A DNA stretch of 64,000 bases, from the NCBI RefSeq assembly GCF_043876835.1, contig NZ_JBAWJZ010000003.1:124001-188000 (forward strand), read 5' to 3'. Shown in pieces: positions 32,443 through 40,774 of this stretch. How positions within the stretch are numbered: position 1 is the first letter of the stretch; each line of letters starts with the position of its first letter. The position numbers were made by a program, and so were the translations under genes. Below the pieces are notes generated by a model, which saw nothing but the letters and a program-made list of their open reading frames with translations, ran no database searches and was not told where the DNA came from. The DNA comes from Yeosuana sp043876835. Its GTDB lineage: Bacteria; Bacteroidota; Bacteroidia; Flavobacteriales; Flavobacteriaceae.

Positions 32443-35154
32443 TTATAACTCATACCTCAACCTAAAGGTTAAAAACCGTGGTTGTATATAATACTCTGTA
32501 GCACTTACAGAAACACTTCCTGTATTACTTGTGTTTTGCGATTTGGCATCCAACAAATTGGTAGCTTTAATTTCGTATTCCCACTTGCTGTCTTTATTCT
32601 TTTTGTAAGACAATGAGGCATCCCAAAACTCATAATCATTAATCGTTGTATTTCCTCTGCTAAAATTATTATAACTGTAATCTGTTTTAAAAGTAAATGA
32701 TTTTAAAAACAAGGCATCAAATTCAACTGAAGGTGCCTTAGTATAAAATTTCGTTCTGCTCGAACCTTGGTCATTATCCTGAATTACATATCTATATCCA
32801 ATTTCAAAATTTGGAGCTTCTCTAAAATTTGTTCCTATAGTAGTTCTATAAGTTTGAGAGTAATTTTCGTTAACCGAAGCTTGACTATTAATAAGCTGAT
32901 TGAATTTACTATAACTAAAATTACCACTTAACATGGCTCTGAATTTACCAATGGTTTTTTGGGCACGCGCAAAAGCACTGGCGCTTTCATCGGCAAAATC
33001 AGAATTAATAGGTGAGCTAACATTAACAACACTTCCAGGTTCAAACTGTGATGTGGTTCTAAGTCTATCAATGGTTTTTGTATAACTAATTCTGGCATTT
33101 ACATTGGTGTAATTGAACATATTAAAACTAAAATATGACAAGCTTACATTATGAGCCAAAGCACTTTCTAATTCCTGGTTTCCAGAAAAAATAGACTTAT
33201 AATTATTTAAAACCAAGCCTCTGGCAAACTGGTTTACATCTGTAAAACTGGTTTGCATGGCATAATTAAATACAATTTGTTCACTCTTTTTTAACTGCAT
33301 AAGCATATTAAAATCTGGCAATAACCTAAAAAAGTTGTCTTTGAAATTTACATTAAACTGATCGTTTTTAGAACTGTAAGCATGTGCCGAAACTCCTGGT
33401 GTAAAAGTAAAAATGCCTGATTTTAATCGGTAATGCAACCCTAAATACACATCATTAAACGTATATGAAATATCATTATAATCTATCCCATCATTTATTG
33501 TTGGAGTCGTTTCATATTTTGAATTGTCATCTAAAAACTGAAAGATATTGGAGTTGAAATCCTGCTTACTATAAATGGTTCCTAAAGTAAAATTGATATC
33601 GCTTTTTTGATTTAGGATATTCCAATAGTCCAACTTAGCATCTACTTGATTTGATTTCACGCGTTTATCTTGAGCTATATCAAATCCAGATTGAGAATCA
33701 TCAAGCCCTAAAGCTGATGCTGTATTTAAGTAACTGTCTTTATCTTCTAAAAAAGCATTATAAAACGGGTCTTCATCCTGCAACAAATGTTGTACTTCAA
33801 AAGCAAAAATATTCTTATCATCAAGCGTATAATAGTAGTTTAAATTTTGGTTGATACTAAACGGTGACGATTTTTCCAATTGATTAATATTACCGTTTAC
33901 TGATGAATAAAATAATTGATCTTGAGACTCTTTTGAAGTTCTTGCCAACACATCATAATCCAGTTGATTGTTTGCGTTAGGTTTATATTTTGTACTAAAT
34001 TTTAGCATTCCCAAATCACTACGTTGTGTTGTATTACTTTCTGTATTTTCATCAGGAATTCCTAAATTTGGGTCGGTATAAACAATGGAATTATTTTCTT
34101 GTAACTCGGTTTTGCTGCTTGAAAAAATGGCAAAACCACTAACATCTAAAGTCTTTTTTGGTGAGTAGCTAAAATTAGCAGCTCCAAATTTGGTGTTAAT
34201 GTCTTTTGCCCGGTTATTTTGTAGCGATAAAAATCCTAAATCATTACCTCCTAAATTTATGCTTGTTCCACTGCTTCTGCTAGGGCTTCTAAATCCGCCT
34301 GTAAAATTGAAATAATCTCTTCGTGTAAAGGCAATTTCTCCAATATTATTTAAATCGCCTATAAAGTTTATACTATGATCTGGACTGTAATAAAACAATT
34401 TGGGTTGCGCCAAATACAATGTGTTGTTTTTTGAATCGCCTAATCCAGCGGTAACATTACCAAACCAAAAATTCTTTTTTCCTTGCTTAAGTTTTATGTT
34501 AATTGCAATATTATCCTGATTGTTTGTTACACTACTTAACTGGCCAACTTCTGAATAATTTTTAAGCACCTCAACTTTATCAATGGCATTGGCTGGTATA
34601 TTTTGAGTCGCTAATTTTGAGTCGCCATCAAAAAAATCTTTGCCTTCAACCATTACTTTTCCAACCGTTTTTCCTTCAACTTGAATCTGTCCTTCATCAT
34701 TCACTTCAACACCCGGCAACTTATTTAAAACATCTCCTAATTTTCGCTCAGTTCCAGATGTAAATGAATCTGTATTATAAACAATAGTATCGCCTTTTAC
34801 CACAACTGGCATTTCGTACACAAGCTCTATAGTATCTAAGGTATTGTCGTTTTGTAAAGTAATGTCGTTATTAATGTCGGCATCTGTTGTAGTAATTTCT
34901 ATTTGAGCCGTTTTCATCCCAATATAGCTTACCTGCAATTTATACGTTGAATTCTTTTCAACAGACAACTTAAAGCGACCATCGTTGTTTGTAATGCCAT
35001 AGGAATCTAACTTTTGTGTTTTTTGATTGATGGCAATGACATTGGCCAATTCTAAAGGATTTCCTATACTGTCTTTTACAACACCTTCAATTTTTACTTG
35101 GGCAAAAGTGATGTTTACCGCAAACAGCAGCATTAAAAAAATAATTTTTCTCAT
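32443..35154 (-). CDS. Outer-membrane beta-barrel protein, TonB receptor-like, with N-terminal carboxypeptidase-regulatory-like domain
   Basis: A 903-residue protein with a signal peptide (1-18, ending TFAQ), then an Ig-like carboxypeptidase-regulatory-type domain (about 22-105, VKDSIGNPLELANVIAINQ and DGRFKLSVE), a plug-like region (VLNKLPGVEVNDEGQIQVEG, VEVLKNYSEVGQL) and a long Tyr/Phe/Asn-rich beta-barrel ending in the aromatic motif RLRYEL. It belongs to the flavobacterial group without a standard TonB box. The substrate is unknown. It follows two GLPGLI-family genes on the same strand by 23 bp, a combination repeatedly seen in Flavobacteria, and probably forms one operon with them. Confidence 0.85.
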   Translation of the reverse strand: MRKIIFLMLLFAVNITFAQVKIEGVVKDSIGNPLELANVIAINQKTQKLDSYGITNNDGRFKLSVEKNSTYKLQVSYIGMKTAQIEITTTDADINNDITLQNDNTLDTIELVYEMPVVVKGDTIVYNTDSFTSGTERKLGDVLNKLPGVEVNDEGQIQVEGKTVGKVMVEGKDFFDGDSKLATQNIPANAIDKVEVLKNYSEVGQLSSVTNNQDNIAINIKLKQGKKNFWFGNVTAGLGDSKNNTLYLAQPKLFYYSPDHSINFIGDLNNIGEIAFTRRDYFNFTGGFRSPSRSSGTSINLGGNDLGFLSLQNNRAKDINTKFGAANFSYSPKKTLDVSGFAIFSSSKTELQENNSIVYTDPNLGIPDENTESNTTQRSDLGMLKFSTKYKPNANNQLDYDVLARTSKESQDQLFYSSVNGNINQLEKSSPFSINQNLNYYYTLDDKNIFAFEVQHLLQDEDPFYNAFLEDKDSYLNTASALGLDDSQSGFDIAQDKRVKSNQVDAKLDYWNILNQKSDINFTLGTIYSKQDFNSNIFQFLDDNSKYETTPTINDGIDYNDISYTFNDVYLGLHYRLKSGIFTFTPGVSAHAYSSKNDQFNVNFKDNFFRLLPDFNMLMQLKKSEQIVFNYAMQTSFTDVNQFARGLVLNNYKSIFSGNQELESALAHNVSLSYFSFNMFNYTNVNARISYTKTIDRLRTTSQFEPGSVVNVSSPINSDFADESASAFARAQKTIGKFRAMLSGNFSYSKFNQLINSQASVNENYSQTYRTTIGTNFREAPNFEIGYRYVIQDNDQGSSRTKFYTKAPSVEFDALFLKSFTFKTDYSYNNFSRGNTTINDYEFWDASLSYKKNKDSKWEYEIKATNLLDAKSQNTSNTGSVSVSATEYYIQPRFLTFRLRYEL

Positions 35155-35177
35155 TAAATGTAATTGTTGCTTAAAAA

Positions 35178-36041
35178 TTAATGGTTTGGTCCTCTTTGTC
35201 CGCCTCTGCCTCTAAACATCTCTCTCATTTCCTCCATTTTCTCTTTTTGAATGGATTCGTATTCAGATTTTGTAACTTCTTTCCCTTTTGAAGGCGCTTT
35301 TATAACATCTTTTTCTGAAGGATTTAAAACAATTTTAGAACACAGAATAGTTGTTCTATCTGCATTAACCTCAAGTATTAAACCAGGTAAACCCCAATAT
35401 TCACCCGGACCTTGATTTACTGGAATTTGTGGTGTGTACCAGGCAGTAACGATTATTTGTCTTGGCTCTTCTTTAATCTCTTCAGAATTTGTTTTTGTTG
35501 AATCTTTGGGCTTATCATTTTCTGGCGGTCTTCTAAAACTATTAAAATCAAATCCATCCGCATCTTTAACAGCAGTTGCTTTAAAACACATATATTGTCC
35601 GATTGTTTTGGTTTCAGAACCCAATTCCCAATTTAATTTTGGTAAACTATCCTTTATTAAAAATTGTTTTCCAAAGAGCTCATTTTCCTGAAGTAGTTGT
35701 TGCTCTTTTACATTTTTATACTGATTACCACCCGAAAGACTCATCATTCCAATACGCATACCGCCACCTTGGCTTGGAGCATCTAACTTTTCTTCTTCTT
35801 TATAAATAGATTCTGATTGGTTAAATGTAAGAATGTATGATTTTTCAAGGGCACTTTTCATTCGTTCTGCAATTTGCTTTTTTCTTTCTTCGCTTAACTG
35901 ACCACCACCAAAATTGCTCATATCCATTGTTGTTTTGGATTCATAATAAGCCTTTCCCTGAAAATCCTTTTGTGCATGTGATAAGAAAAAGCTAAAGATG
36001 AAAAGTGCTGAAATACTAAGTCTAATTCTACTTGAATTCAT
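35178..36041 (-). CDS. GLPGLI family secreted protein (second copy)
   Basis: A 287-residue exported protein with a signal peptide (about 1-23). The naming motif occurs as YWGLPGLILEVN near residue 217, preceded by VTAWYTPQIPVNQGPGEY. The C-terminal tail is Lys/Glu-rich and ends RGRGGQRGPNH. Function of the family is unknown; it is restricted largely to Bacteroidetes and usually sits beside TonB receptor-like genes, as here. It is a clear paralogue of the next gene upstream (96-bp gap). Confidence 0.88.
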   Translation of the reverse strand: MNSSRIRLSISALFIFSFFLSHAQKDFQGKAYYESKTTMDMSNFGGGQLSEERKKQIAERMKSALEKSYILTFNQSESIYKEEEKLDAPSQGGGMRIGMMSLSGGNQYKNVKEQQLLQENELFGKQFLIKDSLPKLNWELGSETKTIGQYMCFKATAVKDADGFDFNSFRRPPENDKPKDSTKTNSEEIKEEPRQIIVTAWYTPQIPVNQGPGEYWGLPGLILEVNADRTTILCSKIVLNPSEKDVIKAPSKGKEVTKSEYESIQKEKMEEMREMFRGRGGQRGPNH

Positions 36042-36138
36042 TGGAATTGTTTGTTAGGTTAATAAAAATGAACTTTTTATTTGACTTATATTAAACAAAT
36101 AAGTTTAAGCTAGAAATGTTAAAGTATTCACAAAAAAA

Positions 36139-36996
36139 TTATCCTCCTATTCTAATTTCTATTCTGTGTCCACCATCGTCGTCGTTACGGTTACTTTCTC
36201 TTCTTTCATTCTCCTCTTGCATTCTTTTCTCCACAATAGATTCAAAGTCTGCCTGATTAACTACCTTACCTTTTCTTGGTTCAACAATATCTGCGTTACC
36301 TTCAGGATTTAATACAACTTTACTGCAAACAATGGTTTCTGTACCATCATTAACTTCAAGTATTAACCCTGGCAAACCATAATATCTTGCTGGTCCATTG
36401 CTTATTGGTATTTGTGTTGTGTACCAAGCAGTAATAGTTGTTTCCTCCATTTGTGGCTCTTTATTTTCATTTGCTTTTAAATCTTTATCATCATTAATAC
36501 TGATACCTCCTGTCACTATTGGAACCATGTGTTTCATAGTGGCTTTAAAACAGGTGTACTCTCCAATATTTTTGGTTTCCTTTTCAAACGTCCATTCTAA
36601 TTTAGGCAGTGTATCTTTTATTAAAAATATCTTCCCAAAAACCTCATTTTTCGAGGTGTATCTTTTTTCTTTTAGGTTTCTGTACAAAATATCTGATTCA
36701 TCTGTGTTTACTATAACCATTTGCACATTGCTTGGTTGTGGTGCTCCTAGCTTTTCCTCTTCTTTATAAAGCGATTCTTCTTTATTAAAACTCAAAATAA
36801 ATGTTTTTTCAAACTGCTTTTTAAACATTTCTAACATCTTTTGATGCATTTCAGAATTTACTTGGGTACTATCTAACTTGATATCTACTTTTCTCTTTGT
36901 TTTATAAGTAGCTTCTCCTTTAAAATTCTGAGCACTAGCACTAAAGGTTGCCAATGTCAAGGTTGTAACAATAATGAATCTAATAATTGTAACCAT
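36139..36996 (-). CDS. GLPGLI family secreted protein (first copy)
   Basis: A 285-residue exported protein (signal peptide about 1-22, ending SASAQ). The motif is YYGLPGLILEVN near residue 208, again preceded by ITAWYTTQIPISNGP. It is collinear with the downstream paralogue throughout, including FILSFN-ES-YKEEEKL and PKLEWTFEKETKNIGEYTCFKAT, so the pair arose by tandem duplication. It is the promoter-proximal gene of the operon and faces three GTTAA repeats in the intergenic region shared with the sensor kinase. Confidence 0.88.
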   Translation of the reverse strand: MVTIIRFIIVTTLTLATFSASAQNFKGEATYKTKRKVDIKLDSTQVNSEMHQKMLEMFKKQFEKTFILSFNKEESLYKEEEKLGAPQPSNVQMVIVNTDESDILYRNLKEKRYTSKNEVFGKIFLIKDTLPKLEWTFEKETKNIGEYTCFKATMKHMVPIVTGGISINDDKDLKANENKEPQMEETTITAWYTTQIPISNGPARYYGLPGLILEVNDGTETIVCSKVVLNPEGNADIVEPRKGKVVNQADFESIVEKRMQEENERRESNRNDDDGGHRIEIRIGG

Positions 36997-37053
36997 ATCT
37001 GTTCGTTTTTTGATTAATGATATTGCAAATATTAAATCTTAAATGATACTTTA

Positions 37054-37081
37054 CAGTTAATGAGTGTTAACGTGTGTTAAC
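37054..37081. promoter_or_regulatory. Three GTTAA direct repeats at 10-bp spacing
   Basis: GTTAA occurs at 37056, 37066 and 37076, exactly one helical turn apart; the last two copies share GTGTTAAC. This is the layout of OmpR/PhoB-family binding sites. It lies between the GLPGLI operon (start 36996) and the histidine kinase gene (start 37121), whose partner regulator is of that family. Confidence 0.6.
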
Positions 37082-37120
37082 CGATTGGTTTTATATGGTT
37101 TTTAAATTTACTTTTGATTT

Positions 37121-38593
37121 ATGAACGATTCTAAATTAAAATGGATTCTATACTTTATAGCGTGTGTTATACTGGGCACCGTTTGGGTTCAGCTATATTG
37201 GAATTACAAAAACTATCTTTCTAGTAAACAACAATTAATCAACGAGGTACAATTGAGTTTGGACACAGCTATTGAAAACTACTTTGCTAATCTTGCCAAA
37301 AAAAACACCTTAGAGTTTGCTTTTACAACAGATAATGACACTCTTTCAAATGACATAAAATTAGATAGTATTATTAAAAACATTCAAATTTTTACAAACA
37401 AAAAGAATCATTTAGATACCTTAAAAGACATACACACCGATACAATAATAGAACATCTTTATCAAGACGAATCAAATAACGAATGGTATTCTAACAAAGT
37501 TATTTTAAAAAAGACCTCAAACAATTCAATTCATAAACTGCATTTGGACAGCTTTAAAACACTAACCTCAAAGGTTTTGATTTCAATGACCAATGATTCA
37601 TTAAACCTAGAGACTATTGATAGTTTACTACATGAAGAATTACAACGAAAACAATTAAACATTACTTATGGCTTAACATTCAAAAAGGATTCCACTACCA
37701 TCCAAAAAACTACAAATCATATTGATAACGATTTTTTGTCTGTTAGCTCAAAATCAACTTTTTTACCAAAATTTAGTGAATTAAAAATTCATTTCACAAA
37801 CGAGACCAAGATTATTTTAAAACGTATTCTTTCAAGTATTTTAATATCGTTACTTTTAATATTGGCAGTTATTAGTTGTCTTTTTTATCTTTTAAAAATC
37901 ATTAAAAACCAAAAGCAACTAGCAGAAGTTAAAAATGATTTAATAAGCAATATTACCCACGAATTTAAGACCCCAATTGCCACTATTGGTGTAGCTATAG
38001 AAAGTATTAAGAATTTTAATGTGATTGATGATAAAGAAAAAACAAAAAGCTATTTAGATATGTCAAGCAATCAACTATCAAAATTAAATGTGATGGTTGA
38101 AAAACTACTAGAGACCGCTACCTTAGATGGTGATAGTTTACAATTAAATAAAGAATACACAAATATAACCGACCTCATAAGCATGTTGGTTAACAAACAT
38201 AGCATGCAAACCAATAATAAAACCATTTCTTTAAAATCTGAACAAGATGCAATTATTGCTAAAGTTGATGTATTTCATTTTGAAAATACTATAAATAATA
38301 TTTTGGACAATGCCATTAAATATGGCGGCAACACTATTTCTATTCATTTATCACAAACACCAATCGCATTTACTGTTTCAATTTCTGATAACGGCAATAC
38401 ATTAACAAAGTCTCACAAAGAAAAAATATTCGAGAAATTTTATCGCGTTCCAAAAGGCAACACCCATGATGTTAAAGGTTTTGGAATAGGCCTCTATTAC
38501 TCCAAAAAAATAGCAGAAAAACATGGTGGTATTATCCATTTAGATTTGAACAAGAGCGAAACAACATTTAAAATATCGCTACCTAATGAATAA
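37121..38593 (+). CDS. Sensor histidine kinase
   Basis: A 490-residue inner-membrane kinase. Membrane segments lie at about 8-27 and 235-258, flanking a periplasmic sensor region of about 205 residues without a recognised domain. The HisKA phospho-acceptor is His280 in ISNITHEFKTPIAT, followed by the N box near 394 (ILDNAIKYGG) and the G box with DNGNTLTKSHKEKIFEKFYR and GFGIGLYY. It overlaps the response regulator gene by 8 nt, so the two are translationally coupled. The stimulus is unknown; the divergent GLPGLI/TonB operon suggests envelope or nutrient sensing. Confidence 0.92.
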   Translation: MNDSKLKWILYFIACVILGTVWVQLYWNYKNYLSSKQQLINEVQLSLDTAIENYFANLAKKNTLEFAFTTDNDTLSNDIKLDSIIKNIQIFTNKKNHLDTLKDIHTDTIIEHLYQDESNNEWYSNKVILKKTSNNSIHKLHLDSFKTLTSKVLISMTNDSLNLETIDSLLHEELQRKQLNITYGLTFKKDSTTIQKTTNHIDNDFLSVSSKSTFLPKFSELKIHFTNETKIILKRILSSILISLLLILAVISCLFYLLKIIKNQKQLAEVKNDLISNITHEFKTPIATIGVAIESIKNFNVIDDKEKTKSYLDMSSNQLSKLNVMVEKLLETATLDGDSLQLNKEYTNITDLISMLVNKHSMQTNNKTISLKSEQDAIIAKVDVFHFENTINNILDNAIKYGGNTISIHLSQTPIAFTVSISDNGNTLTKSHKEKIFEKFYRVPKGNTHDVKGFGIGLYYSKKIAEKHGGIIHLDLNKSETTFKISLPNE

Positions 38594-39269
38594 ACCAATA
38601 ACCATACTTTTAGCTGAAGACGAGCCTGCTTTGGGGCAAATCATCAAAGAAAGTTTAGAAACCCGAAATTTTAATGTCTTGTTATGTGAAGATGGGGAAA
38701 AGGCTTTTGAGGTTTATACTAATTGTAAGCCAGAATTATTAGTACTTGATGTAATGATGCCAAAAAAAGATGGTTTTACTTTGGCTAAAGATATTAGAGA
38801 TGTTGATGAGTACATTCCTATTATCTTTTTAACAGCAAAATCGCAAACCCAAGATGTTGTTGAAGGCTTCTCCATTGGTGGAAACGACTATCTTAAAAAA
38901 CCTTTTAGCATTGAAGAACTTATTGCTCGCATTAATAACTTACTTAACCGAAAGCATCTTCAAAAAACAGCCGAAATATTGCAGGTAGGTAAATACACGT
39001 TTAATTTCCCGAAGCAACTCCTTCAATTTAACAATGATGCTCCATCTCAACTAACACACCGAGAAGCACACTTATTATTTCATCTTATAAAAAACAAAAA
39101 TGCCGTTTTAGATAGGTCTTTAATTCTTAATAAGCTTTGGGGAAATGACGATTTTTTTAGTGCAAGAAGTATGGATGTCTTTATAACCAAACTCCGTAAA
39201 AAGCTAAATCAAGATGATTCTATCCAAATTATTAATGTTCGTGGATTTGGTTACAAGTTAATTTATTAA
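38586..39269 (+). CDS. OmpR/PhoB-family response regulator
   Basis: A 227-residue regulator: receiver domain (about 5-118) with acidic pocket AEDE (10-13), phospho-acceptor Asp55 in LLVLDVMMPKKDG, Thr in IIFLTAKS and Lys in YLKKPF; then a winged-helix DNA-binding domain (about 130-227) with LTHREAHLLFHLI and the recognition helix region SARSMDVFITKLRKKL, ending VRGFGYKLIY. It is partner to the preceding kinase. Its likely target is the set of GTTAA repeats upstream of the kinase and the GLPGLI operon. Confidence 0.95.
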   Translation: MNKPITILLAEDEPALGQIIKESLETRNFNVLLCEDGEKAFEVYTNCKPELLVLDVMMPKKDGFTLAKDIRDVDEYIPIIFLTAKSQTQDVVEGFSIGGNDYLKKPFSIEELIARINNLLNRKHLQKTAEILQVGKYTFNFPKQLLQFNNDAPSQLTHREAHLLFHLIKNKNAVLDRSLILNKLWGNDDFFSARSMDVFITKLRKKLNQDDSIQIINVRGFGYKLIY

Positions 39270-39302
39270 AAGTGATTTGGTTTTTGTATTTTTCATGTCA
39301 GT

Positions 39303-40079
39303 ATGAAAATCACTTGTTTTATATTATTTATTTCATTCTCAATATTTTCTCAAGAATCTATTGAAGCTAATTTTATTTCTTCAATAAAATTAAAGGTTGA
39401 AACGCCAGTTGCCATTGATGGTTTTAACACCATGTACTATATTAGCAACAATGTGTTTTATAAAAAAGATGCTACAAAAACCATTTCTTATAATAATTTG
39501 CAATTAGGAAATATTTCATCAGCAAATACATTCAATACTTTAAAAATTAATTTGTTTTATAAAGATTTTAATTCGGTTATAATACTTGATAACAGGTTAG
39601 CCGAAATATTCAAAATAGATTTTAGTTCTATGCAACCTTATCGTAATGTATCACATATTTCAACAGGAAATGATAACACATTATGGTTATTTAATCAAGA
39701 CAAGCAACAACTGGAAGTTTATGATTATAAATACAATTCAACCAAATTTAAAACGTTACCCATAAAAAGCAATGTGTTAGATATAAAGAGCAACTATAAT
39801 TACTGTTGGTTACTAACCGTAGACAATTTATTAATTTACAATTATTTTGGAACCTTAATTTCAAAAATAGCTAATGATGGATTTACAAAAATGGATGAAA
39901 GTGATGAAAATATTATTTTAAAAAAGGATAATGCTTTGTTTTATTTAAAAAAGGGGACCACGCAAATCCTTCCAATTAAAATTCCAAATTTGTTAATAAA
40001 TCAGTTTTTTGTAACCAACGAAACCTTGTATATTTACAATGATGAAACCCTTCAGAAATTCCAATTAAAAACCAACTGA
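39303..40079 (+). CDS. Secreted protein of unknown function, possible beta-propeller
   Basis: A 258-residue protein with a short signal peptide (1-16, MKITCFILFISFSIFS). The rest is beta-rich with repeating short hydrophobic/aromatic strands such as NTLWLFNQDKQQLEVYDYKY and NYCWLLTVDNLLIYNYFG, spaced 40-45 residues apart, which suggests propeller blades. No catalytic motif is seen. It lies 33 bp after the response regulator and 4 bp before the deoxynucleoside kinase, so it may belong to either transcription unit. I do not recognise the family. Confidence 0.75.
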   Translation: MKITCFILFISFSIFSQESIEANFISSIKLKVETPVAIDGFNTMYYISNNVFYKKDATKTISYNNLQLGNISSANTFNTLKINLFYKDFNSVIILDNRLAEIFKIDFSSMQPYRNVSHISTGNDNTLWLFNQDKQQLEVYDYKYNSTKFKTLPIKSNVLDIKSNYNYCWLLTVDNLLIYNYFGTLISKIANDGFTKMDESDENIILKKDNALFYLKKGTTQILPIKIPNLLINQFFVTNETLYIYNDETLQKFQLKTN

Positions 40080-40083
40080 TATT

Positions 40084-40698
40084 ATGCATATTGCAATTGC
40101 AGGAAACATAGGCGCCGGAAAAACTACGCTTACTAAATTACTGGCAAAACATTATAAATGGGAAGCACAACTTGAAGATGTTGTAGACAATCCGTATTTA
40201 GATGACTTTTATAACCAAATGGAGCGTTGGAGTTTTAACCTTCAGGTTTACTTTTTAAATAGTAGATTTCGTCAAGTTTTACAAATAAGAAAAAGCGGAA
40301 AAGATATTATTCAAGACCGAACTATTTATGAAGACGCACATATATTTGCGCCCAACCTTCATGCTATGGGTTTAATGACTAACCGTGATTATGAAAACTA
40401 CAAATCACTTTTTGATTTAATGGAATCACTGGTTCATGGCCCAGATGTTTTAATTTATTTACGAAGCTCAATCCCAAACTTAGTTTCTCAAATCCACAAA
40501 CGAGGCAGAGATTATGAAAACTCCATCAGCATTGACTATTTAAGCAGATTGAATGAACGCTATGAAGCTTGGATTCATGGTTATGACAAAGGAAAATTAC
40601 TTATTATAGATGTTGACCATTTAGATTTTGTTGAAAAACCAGAGGATTTAGGAACTATCATTAATACTATTGATGCAGAAATTAACGGATTGTTTTAA
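40084..40698 (+). CDS. Deoxynucleoside kinase
   Basis: A 204-residue enzyme that phosphorylates deoxynucleosides for salvage. It has the P-loop AGNIGAGKTT (6-15), the substrate-binding ERWSFNLQVYFLNSRF segment (about 48-63), QDRTIYEDAHIFA (about 79-91) with the catalytic Glu/Arg, and LIYLRSSIPNLVSQIHKRGRDYE (about 125-147) with the lid. The sequence matches the Bacteroidetes dNK/dGK group; which base is preferred cannot be read. Confidence 0.9.
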   Translation: MHIAIAGNIGAGKTTLTKLLAKHYKWEAQLEDVVDNPYLDDFYNQMERWSFNLQVYFLNSRFRQVLQIRKSGKDIIQDRTIYEDAHIFAPNLHAMGLMTNRDYENYKSLFDLMESLVHGPDVLIYLRSSIPNLVSQIHKRGRDYENSISIDYLSRLNERYEAWIHGYDKGKLLIIDVDHLDFVEKPEDLGTIINTIDAEINGLF

Positions 40699-40722
40699 AA
40701 AACAATTCTTTTTAAATAATAA

Positions 40723-40750
40723 AAAAACCACACATAAAAGTGTGGTTTTT
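40723..40750. terminator. Bidirectional terminator between dNK and hppA genes
   Basis: AAAAACCACAC and GTGTGGTTTTT form a perfect 11-bp stem around ATAAAA, with A and T tracts outside, between convergent genes. Confidence 0.9.
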
Positions 40751-40774
40751 CATTTGTAATAATATAATAATTAG

